Origin: JAKACA01 sp963735115
GTDB taxonomy: Bacteria > Actinomycetota > Acidimicrobiia > Acidimicrobiales > Bog-793
Direction of reading: 5' to 3'
DNA length: 64,000 bases
NCBI GenBank assembly: GCA_963735115.1
Contig: CAVTJR010000003.1
Coordinates: 1,550,001-1,614,000 of the forward strand
The notes beneath the pieces are model-generated. The model was not told the origin of the DNA. It saw nothing but the letters and a program-made list of their open reading frames with translations, and ran no database searches. The first letter of the stretch is position 1. Each line of letters starts with the position of its first letter. A program made the translations under genes and the position numbers. Below, piece after piece: positions 7,819 to 18,284 of the stretch.

Positions 7819-9537
7819 GTGGCTCGGCACGGGCAAGCAGCGAGGTCGCTGTGGGTTCGGGGCGCCACCATCATCGACGGCACGAACGCCGCCCCCATCA
7901 CGGGCGACGTCGTCGTCGACGACCGCGGTGTCATCGCCGCCGTCGGACCGCCGTTGCGGCAGGCACCTTTCGAGGTGGCCTCGACGGTGGACGGGTCCGG
8001 TTACGTGCTGTCGCCCGGTTTCGTCGACCTTCACTCCCACTCCGACCTTTACACGCTGTTTCGCGACGCGCCCGGCAACCCGCCCATCGGTGACTCGCCG
8101 AAGCTCGTGCAGGGCTGCACGGCCCAGGTCTTCGGCCAGGACGGCATCTCGGCCGCTCCCGTCTCCGAGGACGACCTCGGCGATCACGTCGCTTTCCTCG
8201 CCGGCCTCGACGGCACGATCCCGCCCGAGTCCTGGACGTGGCGCTCCTTCGGCGAGTACCGCCAGGCGGTGACCGCCAGCTCGACGACGCGCACCGCTCT
8301 CCTCGTCGGGCATGCCACGATCCGGCGGCTCGTCATGGGCGACGTCGCGCGTGAGGCGACAGCAGCCGACATCGAGGCCATGCAGCAGGCGCTCGCCACC
8401 GCCCTCGACGAGGGTGGGCGAGGCTTCTCCACCGGCCTCGTCTACGTTCCGGCCGCCTACGCGACGACAGACGAAGTGGCCGCCCTCTGCGAGGTCGTGG
8501 CGGCCCGCCAGGTGCCCTTCTTCGTGCATGTGCGCTCGGAGAGCGACCGCGTCGTCGAAGCCACCGACGAGGTGCTCGAGATCGCCGCTCGCACCGGCTG
8601 CCATCTCCACTACAGCCACATCAAAGCTGCCGGGCGGGAGAACTGGCACAAGGCCTCCGTGCTGATCGACCGCATGGCGGCGGCCCGCGAGGCGGGCGTG
8701 CACATCTCGGCGGACGTCCACCCCTATATCGCCGGCTCGACGTCTGCCATCGTCTTGCTCCCACCCTGGGTGCAGGACGGCGGCCACGAGGCGGCGATCG
8801 CACGCCTCTCCGAACCGGCCATCCGCGCCAAGCTCCGCCTGCAGCTGCTCGAGGACACGACCTCGTGGGACAACTGGTGGCGGTTCTCCGACGGCTGGAG
8901 CGGGCTCAAGGTGGCGCGGTCGCGACGGCCGGAGCTCGTCGGGCGCTCCTTCGCCGAGGTCATCTCCTCGGCCGGCGTGAGCGACCTCGCCTCCCAGGAG
9001 GCATTCGACGCCATCTTCGACCTGCTGGCGGACGAGAACCTCGGCATGTCCCTCGTCTCGTTCAACAACGTCGAGGAGAACGTCGCCCGTTTCATGGGCC
9101 AGCCCTACACCTCGATCGGCACCGACGCCGTCGTCGACCACGGTGGGCACCCGCACCCCCGCCTGCACGGGACCTTTCCCCGCGTGCTCGGCCGTTTCGT
9201 GCGTGAGCTCGGAGCGCTCTCGCTCGAGGAAGCCGTCCGCAAGGTGACCTCGCAGGCCGCAAGCGTCGTCGGCTGGGGCGGTGTGCTCGGTGAGCTCCGG
9301 CCCGGACTGCCGGCCGATCTCGTCCTGTTCGATGCCGACGTCATCGCCGACCGGGCGACCTTCGAGTCGCCGTGGGAGTACCCCGTCGGAATCGAAGGCG
9401 TCTGGGTCGGAGGGTTCCGGGTCGTGCAGCAGGGAGACCTCGCCCCGGAGGCCGACGTCGTCGCCGGTGACCCGCGTGCGGCGGAGTCAGACGGCGCCGG
9501 TCAGCGCCCTTCGACGACGGGCGAGCGGGCAACGTAA
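7819..9537 (+). CDS. N-acyl-D-amino-acid deacylase family amidohydrolase
   Basis: Zinc-type amidohydrolase of the D-aminoacylase family, 572 residues from GTG 7819, which has GAAGGA eight bases upstream. Metal and fold motifs are VDLHSHSDL (first His pair), HVRSESDRVVEA, HYSHIKAAG and the family-specific IGTDAVVDHGG plus PHPRLHGTFPRVLGRFVRE. Such enzymes cleave N-acyl or N-carbamoyl groups from D-amino acids and imides. Beside a hydantoinase it may act on the ring-opened product, which is inference. It converges with the hydantoinase gene, the two coding regions overlapping by 37 bases. Confidence 0.85.
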   Translation: MARHGQAARSLWVRGATIIDGTNAAPITGDVVVDDRGVIAAVGPPLRQAPFEVASTVDGSGYVLSPGFVDLHSHSDLYTLFRDAPGNPPIGDSPKLVQGCTAQVFGQDGISAAPVSEDDLGDHVAFLAGLDGTIPPESWTWRSFGEYRQAVTASSTTRTALLVGHATIRRLVMGDVAREATAADIEAMQQALATALDEGGRGFSTGLVYVPAAYATTDEVAALCEVVAARQVPFFVHVRSESDRVVEATDEVLEIAARTGCHLHYSHIKAAGRENWHKASVLIDRMAAAREAGVHISADVHPYIAGSTSAIVLLPPWVQDGGHEAAIARLSEPAIRAKLRLQLLEDTTSWDNWWRFSDGWSGLKVARSRRPELVGRSFAEVISSAGVSDLASQEAFDAIFDLLADENLGMSLVSFNNVEENVARFMGQPYTSIGTDAVVDHGGHPHPRLHGTFPRVLGRFVRELGALSLEEAVRKVTSQAASVVGWGGVLGELRPGLPADLVLFDADVIADRATFESPWEYPVGIEGVWVGGFRVVQQGDLAPEADVVAGDPRAAESDGAGQRPSTTGERAT

Positions 9538-10883
9538 CGGCCCCAACCGGCTTCGCCCGTGAAGCTGCCGTCTCTCGCCACGACGCGCCCTCGGCTCAAG
9601 ACGAGGGCAGGCCAGCCGACGACCACGCGGCCGGCGTAGGGCGAATGGTCGACAGCCATGTGCAAGTCGGCTGCCTCGAGCGACTGGCGGCGATCCGGAT
9701 CCCAGATGACGACGTCCGCATCGGCGCCCACGGCGAGTGAGCCCTTCTGCGGCCACAGCCCGAAGGTCTTCGCCGGCGCCTCGGCACAGAGCCGCACCCA
9801 ATCCCCCACCGTGATGCGGCCCACCCGGACGCCTTCCCACACGAGGGCGAGGCGGGTTTCGATGCCGGGAAGGCCACCGGGGATGTCCGTGAAGTCGGCC
9901 GCCCCCCCGGGTCGGCCTGCCACACCGGCGCGGCGGTCGGCGCGGGTGAAGGGGCAGTGGTCGGTGGCAACCGTATCGATGTAGCCCTGCGCCAGTCCCT
10001 CCCAGAGCTCCTCGGAGTGCCACGGCTGGCGTAGCGGAGGCGTGCACACGTAGTCGGCCCCGTCGGGCCCCTCCAACCGTGAGGTGTCGAGGTAGAGGTA
10101 CTGCGGACAGGTCTCGGCGCGGACGTTCACGCCTCGGTCGCGGGCGGCTCGCACTGCCGCCAGCGCCGGAGCGGAGGAGACGTGAACGATGAAGATCGAC
10201 GCCCCCGTCACCTCCGCCAGCGCACAGGCCCGGCCGACGGCTTCGGCCTCGAGCACGGCCGGGCGCGTCAGGGCGTGCTCGATGACGGCCGTTCGCCCGG
10301 CCGCGAGCGCCTGGTGGCGCAGCTCCTCGACGGCACCGCCGTTTTCGCAGTGCAGTGTGACGAGGGAACCGTTCCGCCGGGCAGCCTGCATGAGACGCAG
10401 CACGGTGCCGTCGTCCACCTGCAGCCGCTCCGGGTACGCCAGGTAGAGCTTGAACGACGTGATGCCCGCTTCGACACCAGCGGCCACGACGGCCTCCGGC
10501 ACGGCTTCGGTGAACGTGAGATGCAGGCCCCAGTCGATGGCGGACGGCTCCGCCCACGCCCGCCAGATCGCCACGGTCGCCATCGGGTCGTCACCGCGTT
10601 GCACCGTGACGTAGTCAACGATGGTGGTGGTCCCGCCCACGGCGGCGGCCCGCGTGCCGCTCGCGAAGTCGTCCGACACGCGCACGGCACCCACCGGCAT
10701 GTTGAGGTGCGTGTGGGCGTCGACGCCACCCGGCGTGACGAGCTTGCCCGTGGCGTCGTGCACCTCCTCTCCAGGCAGCGGCGTGAGACGACCCACCTCG
10801 GCGATGCGACCGTCGGCGGCGACGCGAACATCTCCTCTTCGCTCGCCGGCCGCGTCCACCACCGTGCCGTCGCGGATCAGCAT
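9501..10883 (-). CDS. hyuA: Dihydropyrimidinase / hydantoinase
   Basis: Cyclic amidohydrolase that opens hydantoin or dihydropyrimidine rings, about 460 residues. It shows DAHTHLN (first metal pair), SFKLYLAY whose Lys would be carbamylated to bridge the two metals, HCENG, IVHVSSAPAL and ATDHCPF (metal Asp). ATG 10883 gives the family-typical beginning MLIRDGTVV; a GTG at 10940 would add 19 Gly/Ala-rich residues. It is the last gene of the minus-strand series that starts at 15165. E. coli HyuA occupies the same kind of neighbourhood (ssnA, carbamate kinase, YgeW). Confidence 0.87.
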   Translation of the reverse strand: MLIRDGTVVDAAGERRGDVRVAADGRIAEVGRLTPLPGEEVHDATGKLVTPGGVDAHTHLNMPVGAVRVSDDFASGTRAAAVGGTTTIVDYVTVQRGDDPMATVAIWRAWAEPSAIDWGLHLTFTEAVPEAVVAAGVEAGITSFKLYLAYPERLQVDDGTVLRLMQAARRNGSLVTLHCENGGAVEELRHQALAAGRTAVIEHALTRPAVLEAEAVGRACALAEVTGASIFIVHVSSAPALAAVRAARDRGVNVRAETCPQYLYLDTSRLEGPDGADYVCTPPLRQPWHSEELWEGLAQGYIDTVATDHCPFTRADRRAGVAGRPGGAADFTDIPGGLPGIETRLALVWEGVRVGRITVGDWVRLCAEAPAKTFGLWPQKGSLAVGADADVVIWDPDRRQSLEAADLHMAVDHSPYAGRVVVGWPALVLSRGRVVARDGSFTGEAGWGRYVARSPVVEGR

Positions 10884-10988
10884 GCCGCCGGACCCGGCCG
10901 TCTCGCCTGCACCGCCCGGAAGCGGGCCGCCGCGGGCCACGGGCGGCGCGCTGGCATACGAAGAGGTCTCACGACCACGATCCGCTGC

Positions 10989-12290
10989 TCAGGGCCAGAG
11001 CCGGCGCGCCCGACGGGCGAGCTCGCCCCGGGCGGCGGCGAGCTCGAGACCTACGAGCTCCCCGTCGCTGACGACGAGCTCACCGCCCACGAGGAGATGG
11101 CGCACACGCCGGTCCGGGCCGAGCACGAGGCCGGCGATCGGGTCGGGCACGTCGCCGAGGTCGTCGCCCGGCCAGATGGCGATGTCGGCCGGCGACCCGG
11201 GCTCCAAGCGACCGAGCTCGCCTCGGCCGAGGCACCGTGCCCCGCCGGAGGTCGCCAGCCCGAGCGCTTCTGCCGGCGAGAAGGCGCTGGCGTGACCATC
11301 TCGTAACCTCGCCAGGTAGAGGGCTTGCCGCATCTCGGGCTGCAGAACGCCGGCCTCGTTCGATGCGGCGCCGTCGACACCGAGGCCGACGGGGGCGCCG
11401 GCGTCGACGAGCTGGCGGACCGGGCAGATACCCGAACCCAGACGGCCGTTCGAGCTCGGGCAGTGGGCGACGCCGGCGCCGGCAGCACCGAGGCGGGCGA
11501 CCTCGCTCGGATCGAGGTGGATGGCATGGGCGAACCAGACGTCGGGGCCGAGCCAGCCGAGGCCCTCGACGTAGTCGAGCGGCCGGCAGCCGAAGCGCGC
11601 CAGGCTGTCGCGTTCCTCGTCCAACGTCTCTGCGAGGTGCGTGTGCAGGCGGAGCCCGAGCCTGCGGGCGAGATCGGCTGACTCGACCATCAGCTCCTTG
11701 CTCGTCGAGAAGGGACTGCAAGGGGCGACGACCACACTCACCCGGCTGCCGTCGTGCAGTCGCGCCGCTACGGCCTCGGTGGAGGCGAGGATGACCTCGA
11801 CGTCCTCGACGATGTCGTCCGGCGGCAGCCCTCCAGCGCTCTCCCCGAGGTCCATGGAACCGCGAGAGAGGTGGAGGCGGACACCGACGGTGCGGGCGGC
11901 AGAGGCGATGGCGTCGAAAACGCTGTCGTCACCGTGGGGGACGACGTAGTGATGGTCGGCCACCGTCGTGGCGCCGCTGCGAGCGAGCTCGGCCAGGCCG
12001 ACAAGGGCAGCGGCGCCGACGTCGTCGCTCGACAGCTGGTTCCAGACGGGGTAGAGCTCCTGCAGCCATCCGAAGAGGTCGCAGCTCGTGGCACGCCCCC
12101 GCGTCATCCACTGGTAGAGGTGATGGTGCGTGTTGACGAGCCCGGCCGTCACGATGTCGCCGTCGCAGCGCAGCTCCCGGTCGCCCGGTCTCGCTTCGAC
12201 AGAACCGATCTCGGTGATGAGCCCGTCCTCGACAGCGACGTCTGCGGGGAAGCGGGCGCCCCGCAGCACGAGGCGCGATTCCGTTGACAT
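10989..12290 (-). CDS. 8-oxoguanine deaminase (SsnA-like amidohydrolase)
   Basis: Amidohydrolase that most resembles 8-oxoguanine deaminase, which releases ammonia from 8-oxoguanine to give urate. Diagnostic stretches are VNTHHHLYQWMTRG, TTVADHHYVVP, RGSMDLGESAGGLPPDD, VVAPCSPFSTSKELM, HTHLAET, AHCPSSNGRL and LGVDGAASNE. The start is ATG 12290, with GGAGG six bases upstream. It lies 20 bases after the threonine-synthase-like gene. This enzyme gives the locus its clearest link to purine breakdown; guanine or another aminopurine as substrate is possible. Confidence 0.85.
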   Translation of the reverse strand: MSTESRLVLRGARFPADVAVEDGLITEIGSVEARPGDRELRCDGDIVTAGLVNTHHHLYQWMTRGRATSCDLFGWLQELYPVWNQLSSDDVGAAALVGLAELARSGATTVADHHYVVPHGDDSVFDAIASAARTVGVRLHLSRGSMDLGESAGGLPPDDIVEDVEVILASTEAVAARLHDGSRVSVVVAPCSPFSTSKELMVESADLARRLGLRLHTHLAETLDEERDSLARFGCRPLDYVEGLGWLGPDVWFAHAIHLDPSEVARLGAAGAGVAHCPSSNGRLGSGICPVRQLVDAGAPVGLGVDGAASNEAGVLQPEMRQALYLARLRDGHASAFSPAEALGLATSGGARCLGRGELGRLEPGSPADIAIWPGDDLGDVPDPIAGLVLGPDRRVRHLLVGGELVVSDGELVGLELAAARGELARRARRLWP

Positions 12291-12310
12291 GTGGACCTCC
12301 GGGTGCTCGA

Positions 12311-13662
12311 TCATCGACGGCCCCCCGTGAAGAGCACGGCGACGCTCTCGCCCGGCCCGACGACGCCCTGCTCACGCAAGGCCACGAGACCGGCGAGTCC
12401 GGCTGACCCGGTCGGGTCGACCTGGATGCCCGTTGTTTCGAGGGCGAGGGCATTCGCCTTCTCCAGCTCTTCCTCGCCGACTACGACGGGCCGACCCCCG
12501 GTGACGAGCATCGCCTCGACGACGGCCAACCAGTCGTAGGTTTCGTCGTCGAGAATGCCGTGGGCGATGCTGTGCGGCGTCGTCTCCCAAGGCCACATGA
12601 ACTCGGACCGGTGCTGGGCGGCCTGGCGGAGAGCCCGGTGGATCGGGTCAGGACCGCTCTGGCCGTCAAGGAGGGCCGCCACGCGGTCGAAGGCGCGCTT
12701 GAGCGGCCAAGCGCTCTCGGTCTGGACGGTGTGGAAGCGCGGGGGGCGCTCGAGGAGACCGAAGGTGACCGCTTCGCCGAAGGCGGCGGCGACAGCGCTG
12801 GCGAGTGCCCCTCCACCGACCTGGACGACGACGTGATCGAGAGGAGCTCCGGTGGCCGCCAGGTGGGCCACGATCTCGTAGCCGAGCGTCTGGCCGCCTT
12901 CGATGGCGAGGCCGTTCTCGTTGCCCTGGCAGGTGAACGGCAGAGCTCCTTCAGCGATGGCCGCCCGCATGCGGTGGTAGGTGGGATCGCCGTTCACTCC
13001 GGCTTGGCGGGCGCACACGGTGATGCGAGCCCCGAGGGAGGAGAGCCGCGCGACGACGGCCGGGTCGGCGTCGGTGGGCACGAACACGAGCAGCTGCCGC
13101 CCGCCTGCCGCCGCCACGACCGCCGCAGCCAAGGCGGCGTTCCCGCAGCTGGCGATCGCCAGCGGGCGTCGCTCGCTCGCATCGATCAGGCCAAGCTGTT
13201 CGGCCACCTCGAGGTGGAGGAGCAAGCCGAAGAGGTGGCGTCCCTTGTGAGAGCGGGCGACATTGTGGGTCTCGTCCTTCACGAACACGGGACCGAGGAC
13301 ACCAGCACCTTCACCGAGACGCCCCTCGAAGGTCAGCGGCGTCGTGACGAACCCGCTGCCGTCGACGTCTGCCACGGCGGCGTCGAGCCGCCGCACGAGA
13401 GCGACGAACTGCCCGTCGCCGAGACCGCCGGCGACGGCGAGGTGCTGGGCGTGCAGCAGCGATCGGAACCGCACGAACGGGTTCTGCTCGCCCTCGTCGC
13501 CCGCAGGGAAGGTGACGGCGTCCGCATCGAGCACCCTGCGAAGGACGTGGTCGACACCATCGCCGGCGCGCGGGCAGGAGAACGGGTATGGCTCGAACGG
13601 CTCGAGGACCGTACCGCACCCGCGGCAGACCATCAGGCTCGGCAAGGGCGTGTGCCGCAGGT

Positions 13663-13666
<4 letters not shown>
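12311..13666 (-). CDS. Threonine synthase-like PLP-dependent lyase
   Basis: Fold-type II PLP enzyme, 451 residues. An N-terminal Cys-rich segment (CRGCG, then a further Cys) resembles the small zinc-ribbon-like start of many threonine synthase homologues. The PLP lysine is in NVARSHKGRH, the phosphate-binding Gly-rich loop is VQVGGGALA, and SCGNAALAAA is the Asn/Ser substrate loop. The GTG start overlaps the stop of the next upstream gene by 4 bases. No homoserine or threonine genes are adjacent, so a lyase role on a purine-derived amino acid, by analogy with diaminopropionate ammonia-lyase YgeX, is a hypothesis only. Confidence 0.7.
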
Positions 13667-15165
<1,499 letters not shown>

Positions 15166-15444
15166 GCGACACCTCCATCCATGGCGTCCTCGCCATCATC
15201 GTGCGAAACGCTTGGCGTCTCGTATGCCGACTGTTCGTTGTACCGGCGCCGCTCGTCCCCACCTGCGTGCGAGCCTGCGGGTGGCGGCTGCGTTCCGCAG
15301 GCTGCGGGCGAATGAGAAGAAACGTAGCTCCGCCAGCTCGAGCTCTCCGAGCAGGGTGCTCGGTGGTCGCCGGCGGACCGCAGCAAGGCCGGTGGCGTTC
15401 TTTGAGCTGGTGCCACTCGTTCGAGCACGTCCCGGGCCCTCGCC
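15166..15444. other. Intergenic region before the PLP/amidohydrolase series
   Basis: About 280 bases between the glutamate dehydrogenase stop and the start of the minus-strand series. Open frames here are Arg/Ala shadows. It probably holds the promoter of the series; no clear motif is visible. Confidence 0.3.
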
Positions 15445-16803
15445 TCAGATGACGGCTTCGTCGAGCATGGCGTCGGCGACCTTCACGAATCCGGCGATGT
15501 TCGCCCCCACGACGTAGTCCCCGTCCTCGCCATACCGCTCGGCTGCTTCCCGGCAGTGCGAGTGGATCGCCCCCATGATGGACCGCAAACGTTCGTCCAC
15601 CTGCTCGCGTGTCCACTGCAGATGGAGGCTGTCCTGCGCCATCTCCAGCCCGGAGACGGTGACACCGCCTGCGTTTGCTGCTTTGCCCGGTCCGAAGAGG
15701 ACCCCGGCGGTACGGAACTGCGAGGCGCCGTCCGGCATCGTGGGCATGTTGGCCCCTTCGGTGACGGCGATCACGCCGTTGCCCACGAGGTTGGCCGCAT
15801 CCTTGCCGTTGATCTCGTTCTGGGTGGCGCACGGGAAGGCACAGTCGGCCGGGACCGCCCAGAGCGGGTTGCAGTCCCCGTGAGTGGCGGCGGTGAAGCT
15901 TGCCGTCGGGAACTTCGTGGCGTACTCCGAGATGCGCCCGCGGCGAACGTTCTTCAAATCCATGACCCAGCAGAGCTTCTCTTCATCGATGCCGTCTGGA
16001 TCGTGCACGAAGCCACCCGAGTCGGACAGCGTCACCGGTTTCGCACCGATGGCGATGAGCTTCTCGGCGGCGTATTGGGCGACATTGCCGCTGCCGGAAA
16101 TGAGACACGTCTTGGCCTCGAGGCTCTGCGAGCGGGTGGCGAGCATCTCGGCGGCGAAGTAGACAGCGCCGTAACCGGTCGCCTCCGGACGGACGAGGGA
16201 ACCGCCCCAGCCGTAGCCCTTGCCGGTCAAGGTGCCGCTGAACTCGTTGGTGATGCGCTTGTACTGGCCGAACAGGTAACCGATCTCGCGGCCGCCCACA
16301 CCGATGTCACCCGCAGGAACATCGGTGAACTGACCGATGTGGCGGTACAGCTCACTCATGAACGCCTGGCAGAACCGCCGCACCTCGGCGTCACTCCTTC
16401 CCTTCGGGTCGAAGTCGGAGCCACCCTTGGCGCCACCCATCGGCAGCGTCGTGAGCGAGTTCTTCAACACCTGCTCGAAGGCGAGGAACTTCAGCAGCCC
16501 GGCGTAGACGCTCGGATGGAAGCGAAGCCCGCCCTTGTAGGGCCCGATGGCACTGTTCATTTGGACGCGGAAGCCGCGATTGATCTGTATCTCCCCCTCG
16601 TCGTCCACCCAGGGGACGCGGAAGATGATGGTGCGCTCCGGCTCCGCCATGCGTTCGAGGATCTTGGCCGCCTCGTACTCGCGGTGCTCGGCAAGCACCG
16701 GCGCGAGCGAGGTGTAGACCTCCCCAACGGCCTCGAGAAACTCCGGCTCACCAGGGTTCTGGCGCGCCACGTCGTTCAGCACGCGTTCGATGTAGTTCGA
16801 CAT
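15445..16803 (-). CDS. gdhA: NADP-type glutamate dehydrogenase
   Basis: Interconverts 2-oxoglutarate plus ammonia and glutamate. 452 residues from ATG 16803, which has AAGGAG eleven bases upstream; a longer frame reaches 16863 but lacks a start context. Conserved blocks are GPYKGGLRFHPS (substrate Lys), PMGGAKGGSDFDPKG, the DVPAGDIGVGGREIGYLFG loop and the dinucleotide fold SGSGNVAQYAAEKL. C-terminal TEGANMPT and GKAANAGGV are typical of hexameric small GDHs. It sits between the purine-type genes and an NCS1 permease, and could assimilate ammonia they release. Confidence 0.95.
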   Translation of the reverse strand: MSNYIERVLNDVARQNPGEPEFLEAVGEVYTSLAPVLAEHREYEAAKILERMAEPERTIIFRVPWVDDEGEIQINRGFRVQMNSAIGPYKGGLRFHPSVYAGLLKFLAFEQVLKNSLTTLPMGGAKGGSDFDPKGRSDAEVRRFCQAFMSELYRHIGQFTDVPAGDIGVGGREIGYLFGQYKRITNEFSGTLTGKGYGWGGSLVRPEATGYGAVYFAAEMLATRSQSLEAKTCLISGSGNVAQYAAEKLIAIGAKPVTLSDSGGFVHDPDGIDEEKLCWVMDLKNVRRGRISEYATKFPTASFTAATHGDCNPLWAVPADCAFPCATQNEINGKDAANLVGNGVIAVTEGANMPTMPDGASQFRTAGVLFGPGKAANAGGVTVSGLEMAQDSLHLQWTREQVDERLRSIMGAIHSHCREAAERYGEDGDYVVGANIAGFVKVADAMLDEAVI

Positions 16804-17106
16804 TGGCGTCGTGACTCCTTCTTGTCTCGCTTCGTTGCGATGTCGGCCAGCTGAATCAGGCACAGACGCTCGTGAACAAATGATGCGCCCGGCTCGACGA
16901 GCGAACTAGGGCCGAAGGTCCCCCGCCTGCGCTTCAAGCGTCCCTTTACCTGTAGGAACCTCTGCGTGCGCCGCCATGGCAACGCATCGCGGCCCGAGGC
17001 GCATCCCCTCCGCGCCCTGCGGCGCTAGCCTCCGGTCCGGCGTCCGCGTTCATGAGGTGAGCCGTGCCGCAGCCATCGACGACGACAGCCCGATGACACC
17101 TTGGCC
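16804..17106. promoter_or_regulatory. Divergent intergenic region gdhA / PGK-like gene
   Basis: 303 bases between divergent genes. The gdhA Shine-Dalgarno AAGGAG is near 16815. I see no gene, strong repeat or clear promoter in the remainder. Confidence 0.35.
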
Positions 17107-18234
17107 ATGAGCGCAGACGATCGCGCCGGACCTCGCCCCTTCGGTGTGCCCACCCTCGAGGACCTCGGGGACCTGAGCGGACGCTCGGTGCTCGTGCGGG
17201 GGGACCTCGACATCGCCGAGCTCGAGCCCGGTTCGCTGGCTCGCGAGCGACGCCTCGGTGTTCTCCTGCCGACCCTGCGATGGTTGCTCGACCGCGGTGC
17301 CCGCGTGTCGGTCTGCGGCCATGTCGGGAGCCTCGTTGGTGAAGCTGACGAGGCGTCCTTCTTGGGAATCCGTCGGGAAGTGGAGGATGCCTGTCCCGGA
17401 GTGAGCGTCCTCCCGAACCTGGCGGGCGAGCAGGAGCGCTTGGGGGACCGACAGCTGGCGGTGGAGCTTGCGCGGGGGCAGGACTTCTATGTGAACGAGG
17501 CCTTTCAATGGTGCTGGATGTCGCTCGCCTCCATCGTGGGGCCTCCCGCCCTGCTTCCGTCAGCTGCTGGGCTGCGGCTGGCGGCCGACCTCGTGCTGCT
17601 CGAGCCTTTGATCCTCCACCCCCCGCGACCGTTCGTGGCCGTGTTCGGAAGCGATCAGTCGCTTTCACGGCTTCCCGGCTTGCGCGGGCTGATACTTCGC
17701 GCTGATGCGACCCTCGTCGGTGGGGCAATGGCCCTGCCCTTCCTGCAGGCGATCGGTGTGCAAAGCGCCCCAAAGCCCGAGACCGAGCTGCTGCGGGAGT
17801 GCCGAGCGTGCTTCGGGCTCGCCCGGGAGATCCAGCACAACGTTCGCCTTCCCTCGGACCTCGTCTGGGAACAGCCGGACGGGACGGTGGTGCTCGCCCC
17901 CTCCGCCTCATCGCTCGACGGCTCCGTCTCCGACATCGGGTCGACGACGCGCCTTCGCTACGCCGAGGTGCTGCGGGGAGCGGGCAGTGTCCTGTGGACG
18001 GGCGCCCTCGGCCGAGCGGAGGACACACGCTTCGCCCAGGGTACGCGAGCGGTGGCCGCCGGCCTGCCGCCGCAGGGCCACGTAGTACTCGGTGGGGACG
18101 CTGCGCTGGCCGCCCTCGAAGACCTCACGAGTGCCGCCACCGGAGTGCTCAGTGCCACCGACAGCGCCGTCACGTTGTTGAAGGACGGGGATCTACCGGG
18201 CTTGGCGGCGCTCCGGGGGAGCCGGCGGGGCTGA
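17107..18234 (+). CDS. Divergent phosphoglycerate kinase paralogue, probably non-catalytic
   Basis: 375 residues clearly aligning with phosphoglycerate kinase along the whole length, but with key residues changed. The RxDxNVP loop reads RGDLDIA, SHLGRP reads GHVGSL, and the DAFGxxHRAxAS block reads EAFQWCWMSLAS (His and Arg lost). The GGxKVxxK lysine loop reads FGSDQSLSRL and GPxGVFE reads GALGRAED. The C-terminal ATP region keeps GGDAALAAL and a LKDGDLPGLAAL echo of the PGK ending. Catalysis therefore looks unlikely; a regulatory or binding role is possible. ATG 17107 is preferred over TTG 17101, and no strong ribosome site is visible. Confidence 0.75.
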   Translation: MSADDRAGPRPFGVPTLEDLGDLSGRSVLVRGDLDIAELEPGSLARERRLGVLLPTLRWLLDRGARVSVCGHVGSLVGEADEASFLGIRREVEDACPGVSVLPNLAGEQERLGDRQLAVELARGQDFYVNEAFQWCWMSLASIVGPPALLPSAAGLRLAADLVLLEPLILHPPRPFVAVFGSDQSLSRLPGLRGLILRADATLVGGAMALPFLQAIGVQSAPKPETELLRECRACFGLAREIQHNVRLPSDLVWEQPDGTVVLAPSASSLDGSVSDIGSTTRLRYAEVLRGAGSVLWTGALGRAEDTRFAQGTRAVAAGLPPQGHVVLGGDAALAALEDLTSAATGVLSATDSAVTLLKDGDLPGLAALRGSRRG

Positions 18235-18284
18235 GCCACAGCAACCCGCCGCAGTCCTCCTCCAGCTCGCGAGCAAGGCGCCCG

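Noticed and set aside
6459..8093. 544-codon plus frame
   Set aside because: Covers the antisense of two carbamoyltransferase genes and shows no family motif.
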